Positions 33,708-44,288 of a DNA stretch of 64,000 bases are shown piece after piece. The notes beneath the pieces are model-generated. The model did not search any database, was not told the origin of the DNA, and worked only from the letters and a program-made list of their open reading frames with translations. Source of the DNA: Dryas octopetala (lineage: Eukaryota; Streptophyta; Magnoliopsida; Rosales; Rosaceae); the NCBI GenBank assembly GCA_963921425.1, contig OY992834.1:23511923-23575922 (forward strand), read 5' to 3'. The translations under genes and the position numbers were made by a program. Every line of letters starts with the position of its first letter. The stretch's first letter is position 1.

Positions 33708-36700
33708 TGTAACGACCCGACCCAAATTTTCACTAGAAATTTAAATTTTTATTTAACTATGTTTTTAAGAGATTTTTTTTAAAGGGATGTGGAATTGTAT
33801 TTTAAAGATTTTGAGATTTATTTGGAAAATAAAAAGAGTTTTGATTTATTTATTTTTGTTTTAATTTAAGCTTGACCAAAAGTTGACTTTTAAAATAAAT
33901 GGGTTTTCGACTTTGACCTTGGGTCCGTTAGATAGGTTTCGATCCCCCGAGTTCATAGACACGTAGCACGCTTCGATCCGAGTTACAGATTTGAAAGATA
34001 TGGGCGTTTGAAGCGAGGGGCAATTTCGTAAAATGACAAATTGGGGTTTAAAAATCAGATTTTCTAGACTTCTCTCTCTCTCTAGAACCTTCTCTCTCTC
34101 TCTCTCTAGAACCTTCTCTCTCTCCTTTATATCTCTCTCTCTCTCTCTCTCTCTCCTGTTTTACTCCACTCCCGCACCCCTCCCCTGCGCCCACAACCCA
34201 GCAGCCACCACCCTTCACCATCGCCAGCCACCCTTGCCGGTCTCGACCTCCGGCGAACACCCCAGGCGCCGACCACCACCACCCCCCGAGCCTACTCTCT
34301 TTATCTCCCCGTGTTCTCTCTCTCTCTCCACTTTCTCTGTGCGCCACCAAGCCCTGCACATCAGCCAACGTCCATCACTCAGCCGCCGCCCATCTCTTCG
34401 CCCAGCCATCTTCAGCCACCTGAGGTCACCGGCGTGTCTCTCCAACGCCTGCTAGCTCGCCAGCTCCGCCTCCAGCTAGCCCAGCCCGTGCGCACAAAAA
34501 AAAAAAAACCCAGCAATTGGCTCCCCTCTGTTTCGCCAAATTTTGGGTTGAACTCCGGCGCCAATCACCTCCCTTGTAAGTGGGTCTTCTTCCTTTTCCT
34601 CTGGGCTTTCAATTTTTTTCTGGTTTTGTTGTTCAAAACTTTAAATTTGGGAACTTAAATTTTTGGATTATAGGGCCATTTCGAATTTCCTTGAGTTCTG
34701 AATTGGGGGTTGTTAATTGGTGTTGGTTTTGGATAAATTTCATCCCTAGGAACCTCAGTTAGTGTTTAGAATTGAAGGTTGGAGTAGATTTGATGAATTT
34801 GGTATTTTAGTTAAAATTTGGATTTGGGGCAGCCACTTTGGGTGGCACCCGCTGTGATTTCGAAAACCCGTTGTCATTTCGTGGTTGTAAATTTATTGTT
34901 AAGGCGATTGTTGAGTGGGTTTAATCATGGCTGCGTCGAGTGTGGTTGGAGAAGTCGAAATTTGTTTGGGGCGCAAAAAGTGAGACTTTGTTGTTGTCGA
35001 AATTTCTCTAAGATGAGCTTTCGACCAATATAAGTCTTATGCTAGTTCTTTTAATTTTCGGTTTGATTCTAGAAGTGTATGTGACGTTGGGTTGAGCCGC
35101 GAAGCTTTTGGGATATGAGGAGGCGTTTACGGATTTTAATTTGGGCATGATAAAATTCGTGGTCATTGAACGAGAGTCGAGTGAGACATTAGGTTTAGCA
35201 CCCACTTTGATGTCTTTGTGGCGGGACTAATAGTATTTTTATTTGTTTATTTTATAGGCGAGACAACCGTGGTTCGTGACGATCCGGCGGAGGATCGACC
35301 TTAGATTTTCTCACTGTGAGTGGACTAACTTTTAATTTTTCTGAAATGTTTTATATGTTGATGATTAAATTCTATTATTTGGTTATATTGAGTTTGAATT
35401 TAAGCTAAGGGATTTTGAATTTGGTTTTTAAATTCTTCTTTCCTAAATTGGAAATTGATATTTATGGTTTTTGCATTTCAAAGTTTCATGGATTTATGAA
35501 TTTAGATATTTTGAGTTGAACAAATGTATATTCGAGGAATTTGGTTTTGTTAAGAAGAGTTTTGGAAGAAAAATGAAAGGATTGAGATTTGAATTATGTG
35601 TTTGTGAGTTATCGGTTTTCAAACCACCTTTGCAGTACCCTCCAGGTTATCAGATTTAATAGGTCTTTGGGACCCATCACGGCACACACATAGGCTTTGG
35701 GCCGTGTGTCGGGATGCTTCGCCCTTTGGGGGCCGCTCTGCGTGCACGTAAGACAGAATTTGTGGCTCTGCATGCGTATGACAGATTCTCGGCTCTGCGC
35801 ATGTATGACAGATTATTTGTGGCTCTGCATGCGTATGACAGATTCTCGGCTCTGCGCATGTATGACAGATTATTTGTGGCTCTGCATGCGTATGACAGAT
35901 TCTCGGCTCTGCGCATGTATGACAGATTATTTATGGCTCTGTATGCGTATGACAGATTCTCGGCTCTGCGCATGTATGACAGATTATACGGGTAACTGAC
36001 TGGTGTGTGTTTTCAATTGTTAAGTATATTAAGTGATGATCTTATGACAGCAAAGGTTTAAGTAAGACGGTTTCAGTTGAACAGTTTATTGATTTTTAAT
36101 ATGTTGAGAATGTTTGAAAAGAAAGTTTTCAGCTCAAGTTATTTATTTATAAATTGACAATATCGATTTCAGTTTGAGAACTTGGATTTTCGAAGTTTGA
36201 TTTTCAAATCTAGATTCTATTATTTTACTGAGAAATGGTTTTAAAAAAACTGGGGGATTTCAAAGGACATTCTAAGGTTTTAGAGTTACACGTGTGTAAA
36301 AGGGTTTTTCTGAAAAGATATTTAATCTTTGATTTTCGTCTCCATTTTACTGTCCACTCACTGAACCTATCTCACCGTTTTCTTGTTTGTCTTAAATTGT
36401 CCCCCAGGTAGTAGATTTGGTGGAGGTCGAGCCAAACACGTCGAGGCAGTTGCAATCATTTCCTTAGTCGGACCCTGGAGGCGCCATTTAATTTTTGTAA
36501 AAATTCCTTGTAATAGAATAGCAGCTCTGATAACCACTCTAAAATTTTAAGTTGGATTTCTGTGAGATTGTTGGGTCTGAGACCCTATTTGGTTGCGGTA
36601 GAGGTGGTTGTTGTATAGAAGTGCTTTTTAAACAGGTTTTAGAATTTCTGGGTTAGTCCATTTTCAGGGGAGGTTCTGCCGAATTTTCGGTAGGATTTTC

Positions 36701-36765
36701 CTTGATTTTGGATTTCCGCAGGACCTCTCCGGGTTTCAGGGTGGAATCCGGGGGCGGTCCTGTCA
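33708..36765 (+). repeat. 3' LTR (3058 bp)
   Basis: TGTAACGACC...GGTCCTGTCA. It retains a 514-bp segment (34545-35058) absent from the 5' LTR. A counterpart of this segment is also present in the solo LTR at 12252-15404, so it is ancestral. The 57-bp array is at 35759-35986. Confidence 0.9.
35759..35986 (+). repeat. 57-bp tandem array in 3' LTR (4 units)
   Basis: Same unit and copy number (228 bp) as the array in the 5' LTR, nearly identical in sequence. Confidence 0.9.
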
Positions 36766-36770
36766 TCTAT
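36766..36770 (+). repeat. Target-site duplication, right copy (TCTAT)
   Basis: Exact copy of 30265-30269. Confidence 0.88.
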
Positions 36771-38104
36771 AAAATGTATGGAGCTTATATATGATAAGAA
36801 GCAAAACAACTAGAATATACAGTTCCTCAAAGTACTAAAAAAAGTGTGAAGCGGTTTAGATTCAAGATAAACCATGAATTTGCATAAAATGATGAAACAT
36901 TGGTGCCTGATCTATGAAATCAATCTAGAAAAATTGGTGCCCTGTCTTGGAGAAGAGTTATATCCCTAAATATCTTTGAGGGCCTAGAATTTTTTATAAG
37001 CAATAGAAACCATGAATTCATTTAAAACACTTTTTATCAGCAAAGTTTAGAATAAAGAACGTGAATCATAGAGCACAAAACAAGTTTGATGTAATTCTTC
37101 AACATAAAAAACATAAATAAATAAATAGATATTGAATTAATTAATAAAAAATAAACCAAAATCAAATACAAGATTGAGTGACGTAAGAACAAACCTCCTC
37201 CGTCGTCGATTCACCGCCGTGGTTGGGTGGATGGGCAATTGGAGGGTACCGTCGTGTTCAGAACGACGAGAGGAACAAAACCAGATAGGTCTGGTGCCTC
37301 ATCGTGGTCGGAAGAAGCAGATTGCCGCCAAAGTTGACTCTCGATTTTCGCATCGTTATTTCGTCGTCAGTGACTGGATGGACGATCGGAAGCCATGGAA
37401 GGAAAGAAGAGGAAAAGGCGAGCACGGGGAGGTGGGTCTCGCTGCCATCCATGGTTGGATGGAGATGCATCGAGGAGAGAGAGAAAGTGATGGTGAAGAG
37501 AGAGAAGATAGAGAATGGGGGTGAGGAGAGAGAAATGAGAGAGGGAGTGGGAGAGAAATAGAGAGACAGACAAAAAAGGGATGAAAAATTAAGGTGTGGA
37601 CCAGGCAGAATAAAATTTGGGCCGGAAGAAAATCAAATGGACCCGCTGGGAAGCCCAATTAAGAAGGTGAACTATATAGGAATCAGGTAGCCCAAACTAG
37701 GCCGGGGTTATTAGTAATTATCTTAAAAATAAAATGAATAAAAAAATAAAGGGAAATTGGATTATTACTATTGTTATTCAATAAAATGGTAGTTTATTAA
37801 ATTAGTATATAGTTGTGACTACTCAACAGTCGCACATTGGTGCTAGGCAAAAAAAAGAAAAAAAGCAATCGCACGTTGGTGTGATTGCCTTGCAGTCACA
37901 TTAGAGTTTATTAAGGTTTAAGATTTGGTTTAAGATTTATACTGACTCAATGCTTAGGATTTAGACCTTAAAGATTAGAGACTACACTGTAAACCCAAAA
38001 AGATTCAAACATTAACACACAACAAATGAAGTAATGTGTAATTGTCAAGTAGTCACTATGGTGTGATTATTATGTAATTACAGCTTGATTTAAAAATAAA
38101 ATAA
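36771..38104. other. Unassigned stretch, partly GC-rich
   Basis: 37190-37560 is GC/GA-rich (CCGTCGTCGATTC, GATGGACGATCGGA) and resembles transposon-carried leader sequence; the solo LTR at 14720-14745 also has ATGGACGATCGGAGG. Frames here depend on GA-rich repeats and encode nothing recognisable. 37800-38090 contains GTTGTGACT/AGTCAC dyads akin to the repeat at 41703. Confidence 0.4.
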
Positions 38105-38935
38105 AAATATTTGGTGAGCATTCAAACGTTGGAACTAGTGTTCAACTTGTTGGAAAATTTAATATTTAACTATTAATTTTTTTATTATTTAAAAAAATAC
38201 AAGGAAAATGTTGGAGTTGTTTGCCATATGTCAATTCTGACTCTTTTCTTTTTTAAATAAGTACACGTTAGTTTTCTTTTCTTGTACCTACTTGGAAAAG
38301 ATGCATATGAGCTTTAGCACTCAATGTGTTGGAAAAATTAATATTTAATTATTAATTATTTTTAGGAAATGATAAATGCACTCCAAATTAATGTAGATAT
38401 CCTCTTACACTCCTATATGTTCTCACACAAGAGGAGTGTAATTAGTCATTTTTGGAGTCCAAATAACAGCTCTTTTGAATAAATAAAAATACATTTTATT
38501 TTATTTGTTTGCCCTAGCTATGTCAGTTATGAATTTTTTTTATTGAATAGGTACATGCTATTTCTTATAACGTTTCTAGCACCTACTTGAAAAAGGTGCA
38601 TATGGGCTGTATTAGTTTTCTTTTCTTGCACCTACTTGGAAAAGATGCATATGGGCTTTAGCATTCAATGCGTTGGAAAATTAATATTTAATTATTATTT
38701 GTTTTTAGAAAATGATAAATGTACTCCAAAATTAGATATCCTCTTACATTCTTATATGTTTTCATAAGAGGAATGTAAGTAGTCATTTTTGGAGTGCAAA
38801 TAACAGTTCTTATTGAATAAATAAACATACAAGGAAAATGTAGGAGTTGTTTGCCCTATGTCAGTTATGAATTTTTTTTATTGAATAGGTACACGCTATT
38901 TCTTATAACGTTTCTAACATCCAACACAACATTGG
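38105..38935 (+). repeat. Three tandem diverged copies of a roughly 300-bp unit
   Basis: Units starting near 38105, 38325 and 38655 share GTTGGAAAAATTAATATTTA, TTTGCC.TATGTCA.TT.TGA, a run through AGGTACA.G.TATTTCTTATAACGTTTCTA, and CACCTACTTG.AAAAG.TGCATATG. In units 2 and 3 a small inverted-repeat insert (TGCACTCCAAA ... TTTGGAGTGCA) is also duplicated, so the duplication followed that insertion. Non-coding. Confidence 0.65.
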
Positions 38936-39382
38936 ATGTGGTTTTTGACCTAAACGAATTCCTTCCCTCCGCTTAATACATAAACTATAAAAACCTTTTC
39001 TACTGCTATATATATATATAACAAAAAATAAAAAATTGTTGTTGGTACCTAGTATTTTGACACAACACGTGGCGCATCCCCAATGGTTAGATGCCATGTG
39101 AGAGCGAGGGACTACTAAAGAAAGGTCAAAGGCTAGACTTGCTTGGCCGAGAGAACATGACTTCGGCTGAAAAAATCCAGTGTTTGTTCCTAAGAAGGCT
39201 GGCCAAAATGAGTAATATTTGATACTCGACCGAGAAGTCTCTTTAAACTTGGAAAATGAATCTTTTTGGATCAAAACAAAAGAAGCCAGGTGTAAAGGTA
39301 GTTTACAAGAGACATCTCATAGGAGCAAGCTTGTGCAACAGTAGTGAGAGAAAGAGAGTAGAAGGAGAGGAGACAGAGAGAA

Positions 39383-39444
<62 letters not shown>

Positions 39445-40528
39445 TAAAAATAAAAAAAATAAGAGAGGAGGAGGATACCAGTCATGGTATCCTCGTTTCA
39501 GGTAAGTTATTCTCCTCACAAAAGACATCTGTGCAAAGACAAAGCTAACACCAAAAAGTTGACACAGAGTAGGAGGAACATCAAAGAGCTAGAAAGGGAG
39601 GCTCTACGCGTGCCACGTACACATTAGAGAGAGCAACACTAAAAACCCTAATCCCAAAAGGACTACAAAGTTTTAGAAGGAATAAAGGCATGAACAATCA
39701 TCAACACAAACCCCAAGAAAAAACTGAAACCCTACCAAGATCCAAGATTCAAAGCCTTTTTTCATCAACTATCAACGTCTTTTCTTTTCTAGGTAGTACT
39801 GTTGTTCTTTGGGAAATATTTCTCTTTTGACTTAGTCTCTGTTTTGTTTTATTTCTAGTTTCATTAGTGAAATTAAGTTGCCTATTTTGGTGTAAGTTTC
39901 ATGTGTCTCCACTCCAACTTTTATTATTATTATTATTATTTTTTTTTGTGCTTGAGATCCTTTCTTTTATTTTATGTCCCACTGCCCTTTTATATATTGT
40001 CAAAATCAATCTTAGTTTAATATTCAGAAATTAAAAGTGAGTAATTAAATTGTTAGATTTGTGGTTCGAATCACTTTAACATATCAACCATATCTACACC
40101 ATATCATTTTACTTTTCTTTTTAAAGTTTATTATTTTTATTTAGGGCAGAATACCTTAAGTCCAGTAATTAACACCTTCGAGTTCACTCACTGCGTTAGA
40201 ACTAGCACAAATTTGTGAAGTCCTAGAAGTGACTAGGCAAGAAAAGGATCTAGCTAGGACGAGTTTTAGATTCTTCTCAGCCGAACTTTGGTCTTAGTCA
40301 AAGAAGTCAATCTTGGCCAAAATCAACGGTCGAACCATTATTTCCACACGATGCCCAGTGCTCTGGCGGTGGCAGGCCAATAAAAAGATCCATGTGGCAC
40401 CCCTCTCGGTCTGACACATGGCAGAAAGGTTTTGAGCCAAAACAGTTGCATTTAGTACTTAAAACTGAACTGACCTTTGTAGGTATGTCGTTTACCTTCT
40501 TATTATTTTTGTTCTGTGGGGTCCAGTA
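38936..40528. other. Unassigned stretch with a (GA)n microsatellite
   Basis: Includes (GA)n at 39387-39440. 39040-39250 and 40190-40450 have LTR-like wording (CACAACACGTGGCGCATCC; CTTCGGCTGA, CAGCCGAACTTTGG) but no terminal pair, PBS or coding. No gene is supported. Confidence 0.4.
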
Positions 40529-40685
40529 AGAGTTGGTTCTTATCCTCCTTTTTCTGTTTTTTCCTTCTTTTTTTTTTTTTGGTTCTAATCCTCTTTTAAT
40601 GAAGAATATATATATTAAGAGTTGGTTCTAATCCTCCTTTCCTGTTTTTTTTAGTTCTAATCCTCCTTTAATGAAGAATATATGC
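40529..40685 (+). repeat. Short tandem duplication
   Basis: Two units, 40529-40616 and 40617-40685, share AGAGTTGGTTCT.ATCCTCCTTT and TTAATGAAGAATATAT. Confidence 0.6.
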
Positions 40686-40947
40686 ATACACAGAACCTAC
40701 GGTGGCAAGTTGGTTGCATGGCCCCCTCCACCTTGTGAATGTGGTGTCGTCAGATTCTGCATAAAACTTTGTACTAGTAAATGAAGAGAGTTCCCCTCCC
40801 CCCGTATGTTGATTCTTGCATACATAATAATTAAAATAAATAATTTTAAAGTTCATTTCACATCTTCTAATGTTAAATAAATTCATCAAATATTTTTAAA
40901 TGTTAAAATGGTCCACTTAATAATAAATAAAAAATTGATCATAAAAA

Positions 40948-41292
40948 GAAAGAGGCACTAAGTGCACACGAAGCCTTGTACAATACAGTGTTAATAGCCA
41001 CTATTTGATAGTAACTCTGCAGTAATAGTTTCTGTTCAATAGGAATTTTGTAACTACGAATATGACAAAAGTTGATGTGACTCCATACAGGTGATTTTTT
41101 TTGTATTTTATGAACTATTGACATATTTATGTAAGAAAAAGACTATAAGTATCATGTTTATGTTTTTGTCTTTTTTAGTTGTTGTTGTTCAATGACTATA
41201 GCCATTGTTCAACAATGTCCATGTTGTAAAACAAGAAAAAAAAAAAAAAAAAAAGCGATGTGCACTAGGCTTCGTGCCCAACGCCTTTCTCA
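40948..41292. mobile_element. MITE with imperfect terminal inverted repeats
   Basis: The left end GAAAGAGGCACTAAGTGCAC continues into ACGAAGCCTTG; the right end is CTAGGCTTCGTGCCC then AACGCCTTTCTC, the inverted form. The interior has a CAATAG/TGTTCAA inverted motif and a 20-base A run (41235-41254). No coding. Confidence 0.55.
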
Positions 41293-41702
41293 TTAATGTG
41301 GCCTTGGTTGTCACTAGTTTATTTTTTTTTTTTTTTTAAGGTGGACTAGATTATCATTATATTTTTCATTTTAGGCTTTAAAAAAAACCATAATAATTAT
41401 CATAATATGTTTTTCCAATAGTAGAAATATAATTTTTAAGATTTGAACTGCATAACCTCAAACAATTTTATGATAAGTGAACATTGATAGTCTTAGAGAC
41501 ATAAAATAAACTTATTTATTGGGAATGTTAGGTCCTTCAAGTTGGAATGATAATGTCCCTAACTTGACCACCTAAAAGGACAATAGGGGTGTGATTTTAT
41601 TTTAAAATGTCTCAATGTAATCTAAGAAAACATCTTACTTACTCAATAATAGACAATCACTTATCCGATATGAGATAATCGTAATTGATCCACAATTTCT
41701 AT
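41293..41702. other. Unassigned AT-rich stretch
   Basis: No ORF, repeat end or gene recognised. Confidence 0.4.
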
Positions 41703-42532
41703 AAAAAAATTAGAAAATTCAGATTAATTAAATACCAAATTCTAATAATTTTTTAGTATAGCATGAAGACCATATAATATTTCAATTGAACTACTAAATT
41801 TAAATCTAGTTTTTTAGATTAGGTCACAAACATGTTGACCCTTTTGATTTGAGCCTTTTCCATTTAACATTTTTGTCTTTTGCCCCACATATGATGAATG
41901 TTAGTTAAAATTTATAAGGTTTTGACAAAATTGTTCTTGAAACTTTTATATTATCTTGAAAATTTGCTAATGTAGTCTCAATTTCACATTTAGTTGTGAC
42001 TGAACAACAGTCACATCTAAGTTGTGAAACAGTCACAATTAACTTGTGACTTAATTGAATTTTTTTTTAGAGAAATTATACTATAATATAGTATAAATAG
42101 AGGTCAAAATAATACATAGTATAGTGGTGTGAGTTGTCTCTTTCAATTTAACAAGACAGTCACAGTTAGTTGTGACTGAACGACAGTCACATCTAAGTTG
42201 TGAGACAGTCACAATTAAGTTGTGACTTAATTGAATTTTTTTATAGAAAAATTATACTATAATATAATATAAATAGAGGTGAAAACAATACGTTTACTCA
42301 AAATAATACATAGTATAGTGGTGTGAGTTGTCTCTTTCAATTTACCAAGACAGGCACAGTTAAGTTGTGACTGAATTATTTTTTTTAAATACAATATAGT
42401 ATAAATTAATGTAAAATTTGTGATGTAATATTTTTTTTATTTTTTTTATTGTAGTGGCATGTGTTGTAATATTTATAAATTCTAATAGCTTTAACTTTAT
42501 TATTTTGTTTGACTTTTCAACTAGTACCTAAT
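41703..42532 (+). repeat. Inverted repeat, left copy (part 1, before the LINE)
   Basis: Matches in reverse complement the block at 54885-55635. Shared words include TAGCATGAAGACCATATAAT, TAGATTAGGTCACAAA and GTATAGTGGTGTGAGTTGTC. It carries a tandem duplication of about 180 bp (about 41993-42169 and 42170-42360) with AGTCAC/GTGACT dyads that is single-copy in the right arm. The copy continues after the LINE at 48442-48530. Confidence 0.85.
42519..42532 (+). repeat. 14-bp target-site duplication of the LINE, left copy
   Basis: AACTAGTACCTAAT, identical to 48442-48455. Confidence 0.9.
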
Positions 42533-42734
42533 AGGTCTCTCCCCTCAGTGAGAGTTTTTCGCTCATAACATTCTGTTAGGGTTTTTTCACCTCTAACCCC
42601 TGTTAGGGCCTCTACGGTGACGGCGAGCACTGGCTTCTTCTCTGAAATATTGCTTGGCCTCCACGACATACACAGAGCAGTAACCAACAGTTAGTCCCAC
42701 TACTTCTTCCAATCGAAACAGCGACCGGTGCGGG

Positions 42735-44288
42735 ATGGAAGAGGTGCAGACGAGTTTTGCCAAAACCTTGATTCTCACGGAAGACGAAATTGATGAAGCA
42801 CCTGTGGGTGGGATGGAAGCAGCGATGAATACTGAAACCCTCCGCTTGAGTGTGGTGGCGCAAGTACTTACTCTGAAACCTTTCAACAGGAAAGCTTTTA
42901 AGAACACGATGATCAAACTATGGGACACACTCGGTGTGGTACATGCAAAGGACTTGGGCGAAAATTTATTCCTTTTCACTTTTGCTTTTGCCCAAGATAA
43001 GAAGATGGTCATCCAACAAGGCCCTTGGACTTTCGATAGGGCTCTGGTGCTACTCGAAGAACTAGACGGCACGATGGCCCCGTCGGCTATGATGCTAAAG
43101 TGGGCTGATTTCTGGATTCAATTGTATAACATTCCACTTCTTTACATGACAGAAGCAACTGGAAAGGTTATTGGAGATGCGTTGGGAAAGTGTTTAGACG
43201 TGGGTGATGGTATAGAGGCCGATCTTGTGGGAAGATTTCTGAGGGTCAGGGTTAGAATGGATGTGACGCGGCCCCTACCAAGAATCAAGAAGATCAGATT
43301 GGAAGGTGGAGGCACTCATATTGTTGAACTGCGTTATGAACGACTCCCCACCTTTTGTTTCGACTGTGGTAGACTAGGACACACTTTCAACCGATGTCCT
43401 ATATCTACTGCAGCTCAAAAGAAGGACCCTGACAAACAGTGGGGAAAATGGCTGAGAACCAAGGTGGAGTTAGGGAAGTCTAAGGTCTCAGAAGATGGGC
43501 AAACCGATGAGGAAGATGAGAACGTTGCAGGGGAAAACAATCGGGCTGAATCTAATGTGCCAATTTTGGCTGATCATGGTGGGCGCAAGAGAACCGAGAG
43601 AGAACGCCCCCCCCCCCCCCCATCGCTCTCAACGACCCCCTCCAGCACAATTGCTGGAACAACTGCTACACAACAAAAGGAAGATAATGGGCTAACGTTA
43701 CAATTTGCAGGAACCTTAGACAGGGGGGAAACAGAACGACATGATCACAATGGGGGGAGCTCCAAGGGTATTCCAGCTACAAAAACAGCTGCGGAGATGC
43801 TTAACTCTCTTGGAAAGGAAAACGCCAATACTAAAACTACCACAACCCACTCGCAGTCGCCCATACTGACGAGTGTTGATCCAACACCTCTTGCTGCGGT
43901 ACAGGGGAAGGGAAAGGAGGCTATTACACGGGAGTCGGAGGATACTCTTTTATGCACTCTGCAACAACCAAAAATCTCAAAGGCGGCTTATGGGGGAGGC
44001 CGAGGGAAGGGTGGCCCAAAACAAAACAGTACAGCACAGGTTGAGGGATCAGCTTTAAAAGCCACAGAGGAGAGCCAGATTAAAACTAGGGCTTGGAAAA
44101 GGCAAGCAAGAACAAAGGAGGGAGATACCTCCATTCCTCTTAATATAGCGGCCGTGACGGAAAGGAAGAGGAAAATTGATAAAGAGATAGAAGATACAGA
44201 AAGGAAGTCGAAGAAGAGCAAGACCCCGAACGATAATGAGACGCACCACGTGGTGGGACCGGACGCTCCGGCCCACCACGAGCAATGA
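42735..44288 (+). CDS. LINE ORF1, RNA-binding protein (DUF4283 + zinc knuckle)
   Basis: 517 residues. Residues about 35-185 form the DUF4283 domain (for example LWDTLGVVHAKDLGENLFLF at 62-81 and QQGPWTFDRALVLLEEL at 94-110), followed by the zinc knuckle C-x2-C-x4-H-x4-C at C208, C211, H216 and C221 (CFDCGRLGHTFNRC). The C-terminal half is low-complexity and charged and ends in a basic, NLS-like stretch (ERKRKIDKEIEDTERKSKKS). ORF1 proteins of plant LINEs bind element RNA and form the ribonucleoprotein. A 15-base C run (43607-43621) encodes a proline stretch. The frame overlaps ORF2 by four bases (ATGA). No disabling lesion is seen. Confidence 0.93.
   Translation: MEEVQTSFAKTLILTEDEIDEAPVGGMEAAMNTETLRLSVVAQVLTLKPFNRKAFKNTMIKLWDTLGVVHAKDLGENLFLFTFAFAQDKKMVIQQGPWTFDRALVLLEELDGTMAPSAMMLKWADFWIQLYNIPLLYMTEATGKVIGDALGKCLDVGDGIEADLVGRFLRVRVRMDVTRPLPRIKKIRLEGGGTHIVELRYERLPTFCFDCGRLGHTFNRCPISTAAQKKDPDKQWGKWLRTKVELGKSKVSEDGQTDEEDENVAGENNRAESNVPILADHGGRKRTERERPPPPPSLSTTPSSTIAGTTATQQKEDNGLTLQFAGTLDRGETERHDHNGGSSKGIPATKTAAEMLNSLGKENANTKTTTTHSQSPILTSVDPTPLAAVQGKGKEAITRESEDTLLCTLQQPKISKAAYGGGRGKGGPKQNSTAQVEGSALKATEESQIKTRAWKRQARTKEGDTSIPLNIAAVTERKRKIDKEIEDTERKSKKSKTPNDNETHHVVGPDAPAHHEQ

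Larger units (their letters stand above)
30270..36765 (+). mobile_element. Non-autonomous Tekay-like Ty3/gypsy retrotransposon (large LTRs, gutted interior)
   Basis: A complete element of 6496 bp: 5' LTR 30270-32801, interior 32802-33707, 3' LTR 33708-36765, TSD TCTAT on both sides. The LTRs differ by few point changes plus two size changes (a 514-bp deletion and a CT-run difference), so the insertion is young. The interior of about 0.9 kb keeps the primer-binding site and polypurine tract but only scraps of gag and protease. There is no reverse transcriptase, RNase H or integrase. The large-LTR/short-interior design resembles large retrotransposon derivatives. It would depend on a full-length relative for movement. 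Confidence 0.9.

Noticed and set aside
37174..37561. 116-codon ORF
   Set aside because: Starts at GTG, ends in a GA-rich tract, has no recognised domain and lies in transposon-like DNA.
37785..37793. Right terminus (GGTAGT) of the CACTA element that starts at 27293
   Set aside because: The final G is T and the preceding bases do not match the inverted left end (TTTTTTGGTAGTG), so I do not pair them.
39256..39528. Ser/Leu- or Arg/Glu-repeat ORFs over GA/CT runs (also 49539-49802, 53829-54173, 59508-59783)
   Set aside because: Microsatellite translation only.
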